Part shown: piece by piece, positions 16,859-26,500 of the stretch | Layout of the letters: every line of letters starts with the position of its first letter | Numbering within the stretch: position 1 is the stretch's first letter | Source: Paenibacillus mendelii | GTDB taxonomy: Bacteria > Bacillota > Bacilli > Paenibacillales > Paenibacillaceae | Reading direction: 5' to 3' | DNA: 64,000 nucleotides | Assembly (NCBI RefSeq): GCF_024498075.1 | Contig: NZ_JANHOF010000010.1 | Coordinates: forward strand, 1 to 64,000 | Program-made: the position numbers and the translations under genes | Notes under the pieces: generated by a model | Seen by the model: only the letters and a program-made list of their open reading frames with translations | What the model was told of the DNA's origin: nothing | Databases searched by the model: none

Positions 16859-17377
16859 TTATTCCTGGGCTTGTAGAACATAGGCGCCGCGGACAAGTAC
16901 AACAAGTCCGGCCTTCGCACCCTCAGCCGACATAATGCCTCGGCCCCCACGCGGGATGAGAATCTGATGATTAGTCGGAACAGTCTTACCATCCGTTATG
17001 TCCGTTCCTTCCGTTAGATCGGCAATTCCATTCGTGTCAGGGACATATGCAATGGCTTTGCCAGCACGAACGACGAATTCAGCACTGTCCTTGGCGATCA
17101 GCTTCTTACCGAGTGGAACAGACACCACCTCATATTGTGAACTGGATGCTGCACTATCGGGCTTCTCCCCGCCGCCTGTACCCTGCTTGGCCAGCTCCGC
17201 CTTGACCAACGCAGCCACCTGCTGCTCTACGTAGCTCTTGGTGACAACAGGATCTTGAACGGACCCAGGTGTTATCGCATCTTCACCGTCGGCTTGTGAC
17301 GACCACGTCGTGCCAATCACCAATCCCGTGCCTAAGCAAACCACTGCGATTGCAAGCATACCTCTGAGTCTTTTCAT
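16859..17377 (-). CDS. Exported protein of unknown function, 172 aa
   Basis: A signal peptide or anchor covers about residues 4-27 (LRGMLAIAVVCLGTGLVIG). An acidic segment and a short coiled-coil-like helix (VTKSYVEQQVAALVKAELAK, about 45-65) follow. The remaining 90 residues look like a small beta domain ending in AKAGLVVLVRGAYVLQAQE. I recognise no family. It starts 32 bases after the stop of the 837-aa protein and shares its terminator, so the two are probably one operon and may work together at the cell surface. Confidence 0.7.
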   Translation of the reverse strand: MKRLRGMLAIAVVCLGTGLVIGTTWSSQADGEDAITPGSVQDPVVTKSYVEQQVAALVKAELAKQGTGGGEKPDSAASSSQYEVVSVPLGKKLIAKDSAEFVVRAGKAIAYVPDTNGIADLTEGTDITDGKTVPTNHQILIPRGGRGIMSAEGAKAGLVVLVRGAYVLQAQE

Positions 17378-17409
17378 TGCAAAGATCCTCTTTTCGTTAG
17401 TTTGCTAGA

Positions 17410-19923
17410 TTAGTAGATGGGGAGTAGATCGACCTTATCCACCTTTTTAGTAGCAAGTAGTCTACGATTGCCTTCATATTCCTCATAGATATTAAGATCG
17501 TAGCCTCTGTACATAACCGAGGTGATATAAGTCCCCTTAAGTTCTACAGAATATTCTAGTTTTTCCCCTGCTTTCAACCCATTAGGCTGTTCAATTTCTA
17601 TTGGTGTTGCCTCATAATTATAAGTCCCATCCGTTACTTCAACGATTAGTTTACGCTTTGTTTCATCGCTCTCATACTTGTTTAGCTTCTTCAAGTCATA
17701 TTTCATATTTACTTTTAAAGTGGATCCCTCACTAATGATAGAGCTTATATCATTAATGGTCAATGAATAATTATGCAAGAAAATATCTTTCAAGCTGGTA
17801 TTCACAGCTGTATCAACTTCTGATAATCGCAACCCTTTGGCATTAATGTAGCTGTCTGGTTCACCCTCAATCGTAGAATATTGACCATCTTTCATGGCTT
17901 CGCCGAGGATCAATTGAATATCTTTAGGATCAAAGTTTTTAGGGACAACTGCTGTAACGATAAGCGAAGAGTTTCCGTTAGGGCTGATACGATTCTTGTT
18001 ATTCAAAACTTTAGCTTCTAAGTAATCTTTATTTTTAGTCCGAATATAAGCTTTCAGAACTGGTAATGTGCTGTAGCGAATTTCTTTGTTTACATAGTTC
18101 AAATCAATATATAGCAACTTAGAATTCTCTGATTCAAACATTTGCACTTGCTCTACAGTAGCTTCCGAACGTCGACCAACAGAATCAATAACGATTGAGT
18201 CCAATACTTGTCCTACTGGAATCTCTGCGACTCGCTTAGCAGTAAATACTCCGATCGACTTCTTCTTATCTTCACCTAGCGTCTCATTTAGGGTCAATTT
18301 TAAATCACTATATTTATAAGTATACGGCACTTTAGCGCTTATCACATAACGTGTTGTTTCATTTGGTGCAATTGAAATAGAATTATCTAATTTTATTAGT
18401 TTGGTTTTAGACTCATCTAGAGTCAGTCCGCTCATTGCAAGCACGCCAGTGATATTTGGCACTTCCTGCATTTTTTGGCCAATGTTTTTAATCTCTAAAT
18501 AGACATTAACCAAATCTTGATCGTTGTAAGGTAACCGTTCCACCCGATCAATACCGATTTGATATTTTCCTTTAGCGTTTTGATAAGTTTTCTTAGATAC
18601 ATCAGTTACAGTGGATTGAGCTGGCAAACGCATCGCAGATACCATATATTCTTGTGTTTTCGAATCTTCTGCAGCTGGTTGCGTAATGACAAGAACAAAA
18701 TTATCTTTCGCATTGATCGGTAAATTTGCTGTTCCTGTGATTTCTTGTCTGATTTCAGGAGCAAGTTCTAACTCGGCTTCACCGAAATTAACCGGATATC
18801 TAGCGCCATCCTCTGTAAGAATCTCGTATTTATATTTTGGCAGCTTGATGGTTTGCGTTCCTTTATTATTCAATGCCAGTGAAATCGAAAGTTCATTGGT
18901 GGTTTCCTGGTTTGATAGAAATACGTTTTCGATATAAGCATTTATTTTATTATTGCTGATATTTAATTGGCTTGCTTTACCTGAAGGTACAATACCATTG
19001 TTATAAGCTCCCCACGAAGTAGCATATAGGGCAACGGGAATCTCCAGCTTAGACTCTTCATCTAATCGTGTCACAACCAATTGGGCGCCCGTTACATCCA
19101 TTGTTGAGTTTAATTTTGTCGAGAGTGGAATATCTAATTTCTCATTTGGCGACAACAGTTTATTCGCTTCATAACTGGCATTTAATTTAATCGTATAGCC
19201 TTGTTTCGTTTTTAAGTAGAATTGATAGTTCGGAATTTGACTGCCGAAGAAACCGATATTCTCAATCGTATAATTTAACTGAACCTGCTTTTGGGTTCCC
19301 ATTTTTAGTGAAGCACCTTGCGAAACAGAGGTTTTAAGCTTTTCATTATCTTTACGCAGCACATAATAATAGTTGTTAGGCACAACATTCTGATATTGAT
19401 TGGTTATCTTCACACTGCCCAGTGCACGTTCATAATTAGGCATGTTAAAATCCCATTTCAACAGACGGAAGGTAAGATCAGAGTAGTTCAACTTCACATT
19501 TACTTTAGAGTAGAAGCTATATTCCCGAGTTGTATTAGAAGCTACTTTCATAGACTTGGGATTAGTTGGCGATGCAGTAGGACGATATTTCATTCCACCC
19601 GTGGCAAGAATTTCAGACCAATAATCGATCATATCCAGTTCCCGACTATCCCCATTATAGACGGATAATGTATAGTGAACCGTCTTTTCCTGATTGTTCG
19701 TAAGAAAATAAACATCCTTAATTTGTATGTAACTTTTAGACGAAATCATAAACGTTTTCAACTTGGTACCTGCAAAAGCTTTCGGTACTTGTACCGCAGG
19801 TTTTGCTGTAGCTGTGGTTTTGTTCGTTGTGGCCGCAGAGGCCGTGAGATTCGGCATAACGGGGGTTAGCAACAAGCTGGTTGCCATAATGGTTGAAACC
19901 GTGGTTTTTGCAATTTTATTCAT
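17410..19923 (-). CDS. Large AT-rich exported protein of unknown function, 837 aa
   Basis: A signal peptide (about 1-31, ending ASAA) is followed by a Thr/Ala-rich stretch. The body appears to be five or six related beta-sandwich units of about 110-140 aa. Each has an opening like KINAYIENVFLSNQE or GKYQIGIDRVERLPYNDQDL, a hydrophobic core strand pair and a closing element with SPNGNSSLIVTAVVP or APNETTRYVISAKVP, reminiscent of DUF4352/FxLYD-type modules. No SLH domain, sortase motif or catalytic signature is visible. The DNA is clearly more AT-rich than its neighbours. GGAGGAG stands before the ATG and an ECF-type promoter lies 49 bases upstream. It probably has a structural or scaffold role in the envelope. 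Confidence 0.8.
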   Translation of the reverse strand: MNKIAKTTVSTIMATSLLLTPVMPNLTASAATTNKTTATAKPAVQVPKAFAGTKLKTFMISSKSYIQIKDVYFLTNNQEKTVHYTLSVYNGDSRELDMIDYWSEILATGGMKYRPTASPTNPKSMKVASNTTREYSFYSKVNVKLNYSDLTFRLLKWDFNMPNYERALGSVKITNQYQNVVPNNYYYVLRKDNEKLKTSVSQGASLKMGTQKQVQLNYTIENIGFFGSQIPNYQFYLKTKQGYTIKLNASYEANKLLSPNEKLDIPLSTKLNSTMDVTGAQLVVTRLDEESKLEIPVALYATSWGAYNNGIVPSGKASQLNISNNKINAYIENVFLSNQETTNELSISLALNNKGTQTIKLPKYKYEILTEDGARYPVNFGEAELELAPEIRQEITGTANLPINAKDNFVLVITQPAAEDSKTQEYMVSAMRLPAQSTVTDVSKKTYQNAKGKYQIGIDRVERLPYNDQDLVNVYLEIKNIGQKMQEVPNITGVLAMSGLTLDESKTKLIKLDNSISIAPNETTRYVISAKVPYTYKYSDLKLTLNETLGEDKKKSIGVFTAKRVAEIPVGQVLDSIVIDSVGRRSEATVEQVQMFESENSKLLYIDLNYVNKEIRYSTLPVLKAYIRTKNKDYLEAKVLNNKNRISPNGNSSLIVTAVVPKNFDPKDIQLILGEAMKDGQYSTIEGEPDSYINAKGLRLSEVDTAVNTSLKDIFLHNYSLTINDISSIISEGSTLKVNMKYDLKKLNKYESDETKRKLIVEVTDGTYNYEATPIEIEQPNGLKAGEKLEYSVELKGTYITSVMYRGYDLNIYEEYEGNRRLLATKKVDKVDLLPIY

Positions 19924-19971
19924 GTTTTCCGCTCTCCTCCGAATACATGGACTGCTGTCCTTATAATGTAT

Positions 19972-19997
19972 TAGACGGAGTTGTTATAGGAAAAGTT
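19972..19997 (-). promoter_or_regulatory. ECF-type promoter, AAC-N17-CGTCTA
   Basis: On the minus strand GAAACTTTTCC (AAC at 19995-19997) is followed after 17 bases by CGTCTA (19972-19977), 49 bases before the ATG at 19923. This is the closest of the five sites to the Bacillus ECF consensus (GAAAC and CGTC). Confidence 0.65.
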
Positions 19998-20010
19998 TCG
20001 CAATTAATAA

Positions 20011-20040
20011 AAGAAAAAAGAGCCTGCATGCGCAGGCTCT
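20011..20040 (-). terminator. Intrinsic terminator of the S-layer gene
   Basis: AGAGCCTGC and GCAGGCTCT form a 9-bp stem; on the minus strand it is followed by TTTTTTCTTTT. It lies 20 bases past the S-layer stop. Confidence 0.88.
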
Positions 20041-20059
20041 TTCTCTTAGCGGCTAAGAA

Positions 20060-22981
20060 TTAGTTAGCTACTACTTTGAATTCAGCAGATTTACCAGTGG
20101 CCACGCTATCTACAGTTAGATTGAACGTAGAGCCAGCAGATGCAGTGATTTCAATTCCGCTAGCAAGCGTACCGTTGCCCGTACCACCAACAGTGACCGT
20201 ACCAGTTTGGTTAGTTACAGTGAAGCGAACAGCAGAATCTGCGCCAGTCAGATCAACACCGTATTGGTCTTTGAAAGTAAGTGCTGCAAACAGCTTATCT
20301 GCGCTTACCGTACCAGTTAAGAGGTTACCATCAACCTGAACACCACCGGTAACAGAAGCTGCAGAGATGCTCTCAATCTTCGGAGCAACATCAGAGATCG
20401 TTACGGTTTTTTCAACACGTACTGGTTTATCAGCAGCGTCAACGATTACACTGAAGTTTGCCGTTTCTTCCGTAATAGCATCATCTGCATTGGCACCAAT
20501 TACAGCACCGTTTGCAGACAATTTACCAGAAGCTAGGGACAATTTGCCTGAAGGTACAATAGTAATCATGTTAGAAGGCAGAATGATTTTGGAACCGTCT
20601 GCTTTCTTACCGCTTACGTCAACTGCTTTATCATGGGAAGTGGCAACATACAATTTGCCAAGGTCACCCACAACATATTCGGAGACATCAGCTTTGTCAA
20701 GTACGTTGATGTTGAATTCATAAGCAGATCCGGAGAGTGCAACACCAGTATCTTTAGTTACGATTTCAGCACGTACGCGTTCAACACCTGCTTGAGTTGC
20801 GCTTGCTTTGAAAAGAAGTGCACTGTCATCAGCTACATATGTGCTTGGATTTGGAACTACTACTTTGTCAAACGCACCATCAACAGCAGTCAACTTAATT
20901 GCATAGGTATCGAAGAAGTTTGCATCAGTTGTGAAGTCACGACCATGCTGGTCTTTAATAACGAAATTACCTTCTTTGACTGTTTGCTCTGCACCTTTAA
21001 CGAAATTCAATGCAATATCTTTCGTTCCGGAAATCGTCGCTGGCGTTGCAGCTGCTTTAACATCAATGTTAACTTGTGACGTTTTTCCAGTATTTGTGAT
21101 AGCTAGAATTGTGTAACTTCCAACTTGCAGGCCAGTCGTATCAAATTTAACTACGCCCTTACCAGTTTTGTAATCTTGTACTAGCGTAACTTTTGCTGGC
21201 GGGTTGAAAGTTACTTTAGTGTTAAGATCGTTGAATTTCTCAATAGCTGTTCCGTATTGGTCAGCTGCTGCAAAAGGAATATCTACTGTTTGACCAACAG
21301 ATACTGCTTGTGCTGGGCTTCTCAGTTCAAATGTGTCCAGACCAGCTGCTTTTTTAACTGGAACATCAATTTTAACGGTTTTGACGTTGATTTTCGAAAC
21401 GATCGTCACCGTGTTAGTACCATCAAGGGAAATACCAAGTCCATTTACCAATGGAATACCGATATCCTTACCTTCTGGACCTACACCGTCAACAGCAGCA
21501 CCTGTTTGGAAGATTGCTTGGTTCGATGCCATTACAACCGTATCATCATTGAATTTTTTTGCATTAACCGCGTTACCATATTGGTCTTTAGCGGAAACAA
21601 GGATGTAGTATTCGCCGAAGTTCGAAGCTGTCGACAACTCTTTCTTGTCAGCGCTGTACAGACCTTTAATTTCAACTGTATCAACCATTGCAACTTGACC
21701 AACCGTCAGTGTGCCAGATACATAGGCATTAGACGAGCTGTGTACGCCGGAAACAATAACAGTTTGACCGATTTGGAATTTCGCACCGCCCGAAAGAGTC
21801 ACGCGCACAGCACCGTTAGAAGCTGTAGCTGTACCAGTACCTGTGGAAGCTGTCCAGTTGATACCGGAAGTAGTTTGCGTAATATCTTCTTCGTATTGGT
21901 TCGTTACTTTGTACGATACAATTGCAGTATCAAGCGTGTCATTGACTGCAAGTTTGTCGCTCAAGAATTCGACTTTCGCGATTTTCTCGTTCTCAGCTTT
22001 GATCGTCGATTTAATCGGATCAGTTGTCAAGCCGGAAACAGTAACCTCATAATCGCCAGCAAAGAATTTGCTCGAAAGAACCACGGTTGCACTCGTTTTG
22101 TCTTCCGAGAATTTCACGGAGTCCGTTTTAACTTCAGTTCCGTTTTTCTTCACTTCGACTTTCGCTTTAGCAGGGTCAACAGCACGGTTGAACTTCACTT
22201 CGAATTTTTGTGCACCAGTTGCAGCAATTTCTGCAGCCAGAGCTTTCAACGTTACTTTAACGTCGTATTTCTTACCTTCGTACTCAACGGAAACCGTAGT
22301 TTCAGCACCTTCTACAAGTGCAGTGTCAAGTGTTTTCTTAACGGATTTACCGTCAGTGAAGACCACTTCGATGTTTTTCTCGTCGATTACTTTAACTTCT
22401 TTAACCGACACTTGACCTTGCTCGAATACTGTGTAAGAAGCATCTACCAAGTCGCCACGATTAGCAAGAACTGTGTAGTCAGCGGATTTTGCAATCAGAC
22501 CAGCTTCAACAGCTGCTGCTACATAACCAGTTGCCCAAACAGAAGTTTTGCCTTCTACTTCAGCGTCTTCTTTTGGCTCCAAGCCCATAGCGCCAACTAC
22601 GATCTTAGCAAGTTGCTCGATCGAAACGTTAACTTTAGGACCGAATTTGCCAGCGCCAGTGCCGTTCATGATTTCTTCAGCAGTCAAGGCACCGATCTCG
22701 CCGATTGCCCAGTGGTTAGCAGCAACGTCGCTGTATACTTTTGCAGCAGCAGCGTCGTCTTCAAGACCAAGAAGGGCAGCCAATGCTTTAGCAAACTCTG
22801 CACGAGTCATGTTTGCTTCCAGGTGGGACTTGCCATCTGGGTAGCCTTGGAAGATACCTGCTTCTTTCATTGCTTGGAACTTGCCTTCTGTATCCAGTGC
22901 TGGGTCAGCAGCGAATGCTGCAGATGCGAACATCGAGAATGCCATAGAAGCGGCTAAAATTGCAGACAAACTTTTTTTCAT
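20060..22981 (-). CDS. Probable major S-layer protein with N-terminal SLH domains
   Basis: 973 aa from the ATG at 22981, which follows GAGGAGGAG and opens into a clear signal peptide (MKKSLSAILAASMAF, cleavage after AFA near residue 24). Three SLH-type units follow at about 25-75, 80-135 and 145-195. Only the first has an intact TRAE motif; the others read VSIEQ and NRGD, so they are degenerate. The rest is a chain of Ig-like and beta-sandwich domains rich in Val, Thr, Lys and Ala, with almost no Cys or Trp. The strongly biased codon choice, the long leader and the strong terminator all fit a very highly expressed lattice protein. Anchoring should need the wall polysaccharide pyruvylated by CsaB. 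Confidence 0.9.
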   Translation of the reverse strand: MKKSLSAILAASMAFSMFASAAFAADPALDTEGKFQAMKEAGIFQGYPDGKSHLEANMTRAEFAKALAALLGLEDDAAAAKVYSDVAANHWAIGEIGALTAEEIMNGTGAGKFGPKVNVSIEQLAKIVVGAMGLEPKEDAEVEGKTSVWATGYVAAAVEAGLIAKSADYTVLANRGDLVDASYTVFEQGQVSVKEVKVIDEKNIEVVFTDGKSVKKTLDTALVEGAETTVSVEYEGKKYDVKVTLKALAAEIAATGAQKFEVKFNRAVDPAKAKVEVKKNGTEVKTDSVKFSEDKTSATVVLSSKFFAGDYEVTVSGLTTDPIKSTIKAENEKIAKVEFLSDKLAVNDTLDTAIVSYKVTNQYEEDITQTTSGINWTASTGTGTATASNGAVRVTLSGGAKFQIGQTVIVSGVHSSSNAYVSGTLTVGQVAMVDTVEIKGLYSADKKELSTASNFGEYYILVSAKDQYGNAVNAKKFNDDTVVMASNQAIFQTGAAVDGVGPEGKDIGIPLVNGLGISLDGTNTVTIVSKINVKTVKIDVPVKKAAGLDTFELRSPAQAVSVGQTVDIPFAAADQYGTAIEKFNDLNTKVTFNPPAKVTLVQDYKTGKGVVKFDTTGLQVGSYTILAITNTGKTSQVNIDVKAAATPATISGTKDIALNFVKGAEQTVKEGNFVIKDQHGRDFTTDANFFDTYAIKLTAVDGAFDKVVVPNPSTYVADDSALLFKASATQAGVERVRAEIVTKDTGVALSGSAYEFNINVLDKADVSEYVVGDLGKLYVATSHDKAVDVSGKKADGSKIILPSNMITIVPSGKLSLASGKLSANGAVIGANADDAITEETANFSVIVDAADKPVRVEKTVTISDVAPKIESISAASVTGGVQVDGNLLTGTVSADKLFAALTFKDQYGVDLTGADSAVRFTVTNQTGTVTVGGTGNGTLASGIEITASAGSTFNLTVDSVATGKSAEFKVVAN

Positions 22982-23246
22982 AACCTTTTTTTCTCCTCCT
23001 CTAATGTGTTTCGGGTCTTGAGTGTTATGTGTAGAATATTGTTTGCTCGATTCACTCATCAGGTGATTCACCCCCTTCCCAGAGTTGAGCTTTGTTCTTA
23101 TAAATAATGTCTACGATCATGTCTGTCGAATTCGAGAGATTCACGTCGCAGAAACTTGTAAACTAGCAAAAAAATCCATAAAAGATCGATAGAGTTGCTG
23201 CACCACTTTAACATTATACAATGGGCGAATTGCTCAGTAAAGAGAA

Positions 23247-23276
23247 TTTTGAGAATATGTTCCAAGCTTCTCAAAA
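23247..23276. repeat. Inverted repeat in the S-layer leader
   Basis: TTTTGAGAA (23247-23255) and TTCTCAAAA (23268-23276) are perfect 9-base arms around a 12-base loop, about 270 bases before the S-layer start codon. It could stabilise the transcript or serve as an operator. Confidence 0.5.
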
Positions 23277-23313
23277 GCCCGCTGTTGTGGTGTTGTTTTG
23301 TGTTACATGTAAT

Positions 23314-23338
23314 TAAACGCAGTAGGTTCGAAAAAGTT
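23314..23338 (-). promoter_or_regulatory. ECF-type promoter, AAC-N16-CGTTTA
   Basis: On the minus strand GCAACTTTTTCG (AAC at 23336-23338) is followed after 16 bases by CGTTTA (23314-23319). The motif is like the others in this window but lies 333 bases from the start codon. Confidence 0.45.
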
Positions 23339-23530
23339 GCGATGTCGCTCAAAAAACTTTGAAAAAATTTTTACACGAAGATCATTATGTATTCAAGGCC
23401 GTGATCGAGATATCTGACAACCATGTAGTACTTTGTCGATCACCTACCCAGTATAGCTTGTTTACCCAGCTGTCGTCGATATAAAACATTTGCCAAGTCA
23501 TGATAGTTCTTACAATTAGAAACATAGCGA

Positions 23531-23555
23531 CCGTACAGGACTTTTCCTGTGACGG
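23531..23555 (-). terminator. Hairpin after the 1382-aa SLH gene
   Basis: On the minus strand CCGTCACAGGA pairs with TCCTGTACGG (one bulge) around a tiny AAAG loop, 20 bases past the stop at 23575. No T-run follows, so it may protect the 3' end more than terminate. Confidence 0.45.
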
Positions 23556-23574
23556 CCGCTACTCAAATATGCTG

Positions 23575-26500
23575 CTAGTTGAGCTTAGGTAGGCGTTTCT
23601 GATCAGCGAGCACTTTACCGATAATGATGGATGCATCAGAACGAAGCAAATTCGACTTCGGTTCGAATACGTAGCCTTTCTTCGGATCGGTCGCATCGAC
23701 TGGTGAGCCTTGAATGTAGCCCTTCTTAGCTATCGCAAGTACAGAAGCTTTCGCGTAGTAGCTAATGTCACCATAATCCTTGAAGACCTTCTGCAATCCT
23801 TTATCAATCTTCGTCGGATCGGTTTCGAGCTTTAGTTCAAGTGCACGAGCTAGAATGACAGCTGCCTCTGCACGTGACAGATTTGTGGACGGTTCGAAAG
23901 TCCGCGGCTGTGTACCGCGAATAATGCCATCGCGCGCTGCAGTCTCAATATAGCTGTAATCCCATAACGCATCTTGATTAATAATAGGCGGTACATCGTC
24001 AAAGTGTGGCTTACTGAGCTCATAGTTAAGCGGAATTTCCAGACCCTTGACAACCATCCGTGCGAACTCGCCGCGGCTAGTGAACAAGTCAGCTCCGAAA
24101 TCATCGAAATTGGCTGCGTTCATTACGCCCTTCGAGAAAATGGCTTCCATGTAGTTACGTGCATATGGATGATTCGTTACATCAGCGAATGAGTATACCA
24201 TCTTCCCAACGACATAATAGCCGAACTGATCGAATGGAACAGTTATCGTGTTCTTCTTCGTATCCACTACTCCGCCAAGATTAACCCAGAACTTGTTTTT
24301 CACATCATAACGGAAGACGGAAATAATCGTTCCGATTCCCTCTCTCATGCTCGGATCAAACGCAAGCGTGATCGTACCGCGCTTGGATGCGACTAGCTCA
24401 CGATCATCCGGACGCTCATCATAAGTTGGAATCTTGGTATTATTCGGACCCTTAGCTCCTGGATATTGATAGGGGTCAACACCCTGCGTTAGTGGATCGT
24501 ACCCCGGCGTAGATAGGTCATCCGCTAAACCTGCGTCAACCCAGAAGACTGGGCTGGACTTTGTAAATCGGGTCGGGAACGATACTCTGAAGCGCGTACC
24601 AAAATTTTGCATAATTAAGTCAAAGCCTGCAGGTGGGTTATCGTACTCACGCCGATCTACCACACCGTCTTCAGGGTTAGCGATAGCAAACATCAGCTTG
24701 TGGCCTGTAAACACTTGTCCTTTGAATTGGCTTGGAACATTATAATCGCGACGGATCAGCGAAGTTCCTTTCGGGAACGTCAGTGTGAGCGCACCGTCGA
24801 ACACTTTGTTGCTGTTCTTCATTTCCTCAAGCAATTGCGCTCCAGGAATAGAAGTCGGCGTGTAAGTAATTTCAAAAAAGTTCGTAACCTTATCTGTTCC
24901 ACTTTCAATAGTAAAGCTGATTTTATTTTTGCCCGGTTTAAGCCCGGACACGGTGGCCTTGAAAGCATGCGGGTAGTCTACCCCGTCTTGAATGACACCG
25001 TCATTGTTATAGTCGTATTCATACTTATCTGCGACCTGCTTGTTGATCGTAACTTTGTCAGCACCTTTGGCATTGATAATGACGTCTACAAAGTTCTTGT
25101 TCACGATTCCCTCAGCTGGAAGATACGGGCGCAGGATTTTGTAAGGCAGCACTGTAGGGTCTACTTCCAATCGATAGGTTGCTTTCGGACCAGTTTCACC
25201 ACTGTTATAGACATTAAACAGATAGACACTGGAGCTTCCGTCGGCAGTAAGTTCTTGTCTCTTCAAAATAAAGGAGAAGTATTCTTTATTTATATCGTAC
25301 CTTACAATTAAATCCCCTGTAATACTGCCTTGAGCTGGGTACATCCCTAAGACAGTGTCACCATCGACGATCTGGAATGGATCGGAAAGCTTCCAAACGA
25401 TATCATTCGCAAGTGTGGATCCTGTTATTTTTAGGATGTAATCATTAGCAGGTATGCTTACTATACCATCATTAAGATCCGGATCGGTTAGAAGATGCTG
25501 CATCTTGCTGTTTACTTCACTAAGGGATCTCCCTAGATCGATAAAGTCAAAAGTACCAAAGATATTCATATACGGCTCAGTCGTTGTAAAGATTGCACCC
25601 TGTTTAGGGAATTTCGGGTCATTGGCAATCGGCTTCGGATCTAGCACGGTATCTTGATAGGTGAACGGGTATACTCCCGCAGCTTCTTTTGGAATAACTG
25701 GCAGATTGGTTGGAATCAGATTGACCTTCACGACTTTCTCGTAATAGGTCTTCGAACCTTGGAACACGAGCTTAATGATGTTCTCGCCGCTAAACATGGC
25801 ATCCAAAGCACTAGCCGCCAAAGAGTCCTTCAATTTGAAGCGCGTATCGTTTGCTCCGCTAATAGGAACCAATTCAAAAGGTTTGTTATTGATATAGAAA
25901 TATATCGTTCTTGGCCCTACTGCAGCGTCATAACGTATTTCACTCGTATTATTAATATTTTGCAATTCGCCTTCAAAAAGTCCCAGCTTAGACTTGTCGT
26001 CTCCAGGTGTAGGATCAAAAATAATATCTTTAATCCGATCTGCTGGTGATCTCGTTGTATCGTCATAGATTGTCATGCTGTCATACATCTTTGTGTAATT
26101 GACATAGGGTCCATATAATAGTGTGAATGTAGCTTGTGAAATAACGGTGTTTGAACTTAAATTCATCATAATCGTTTGCGTACCTTCAAACGGCATCTTA
26201 GAGAATTCAAGAATGACACGTTGGAACGTTTGCGCTTCACCATTAATCATTTTGGTTACTCTATCTTGTACCAAGTTCTTCACAACGTGCGGAGGAAGCG
26301 GATTGGCACTGATATTAGATGCGTTCTTAATATCTGTAACGTTTACGGTACTATTCGTACTAGGATTGGCAATCAACACTTCAATTCCAACGGGCAGGCC
26401 AAATAAGTTTTTACCATTTAAAGAGACGCCTTCAATACCTTCATAATTCGTAGATTTATAACCAGGCAGGTAATTGATCTGGCTAATATAAGGTTTATTC

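Larger units (their letters stand above)
22982..23574 (-). promoter_or_regulatory. Long S-layer gene leader and promoter region (593 bases, no gene)
   Basis: This gap holds an ECF-type promoter (23314-23338), which predicts a leader of about 325 nt, and a sigma-A-like pair, TTGAAT (23391-23396) and TAAAAA (23368-23373) at a 17-base spacing, further upstream. A 9-bp inverted repeat sits in the leader (23247-23276) and the palindrome TTACATGTAA lies near 23303-23312. A reading frame of about 84 codons at 23098-23352 was judged spurious. Long, structured leaders that stabilise the message are known for S-layer genes of several bacteria. Confidence 0.5.

Noticed and set aside
21257-22957. Plus-strand open frame of 566 codons inside the S-layer gene
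   Set aside because: It is exactly antisense to the S-layer coding sequence, has a Cys/Phe/Arg-rich composition unlike a real protein, and follows from the strong codon bias of the sense gene.
23098-23352. 84-codon minus-strand frame in the S-layer leader
   Set aside because: No ribosome site, no recognisable motif, and it overlaps the predicted promoter and the inverted repeat.
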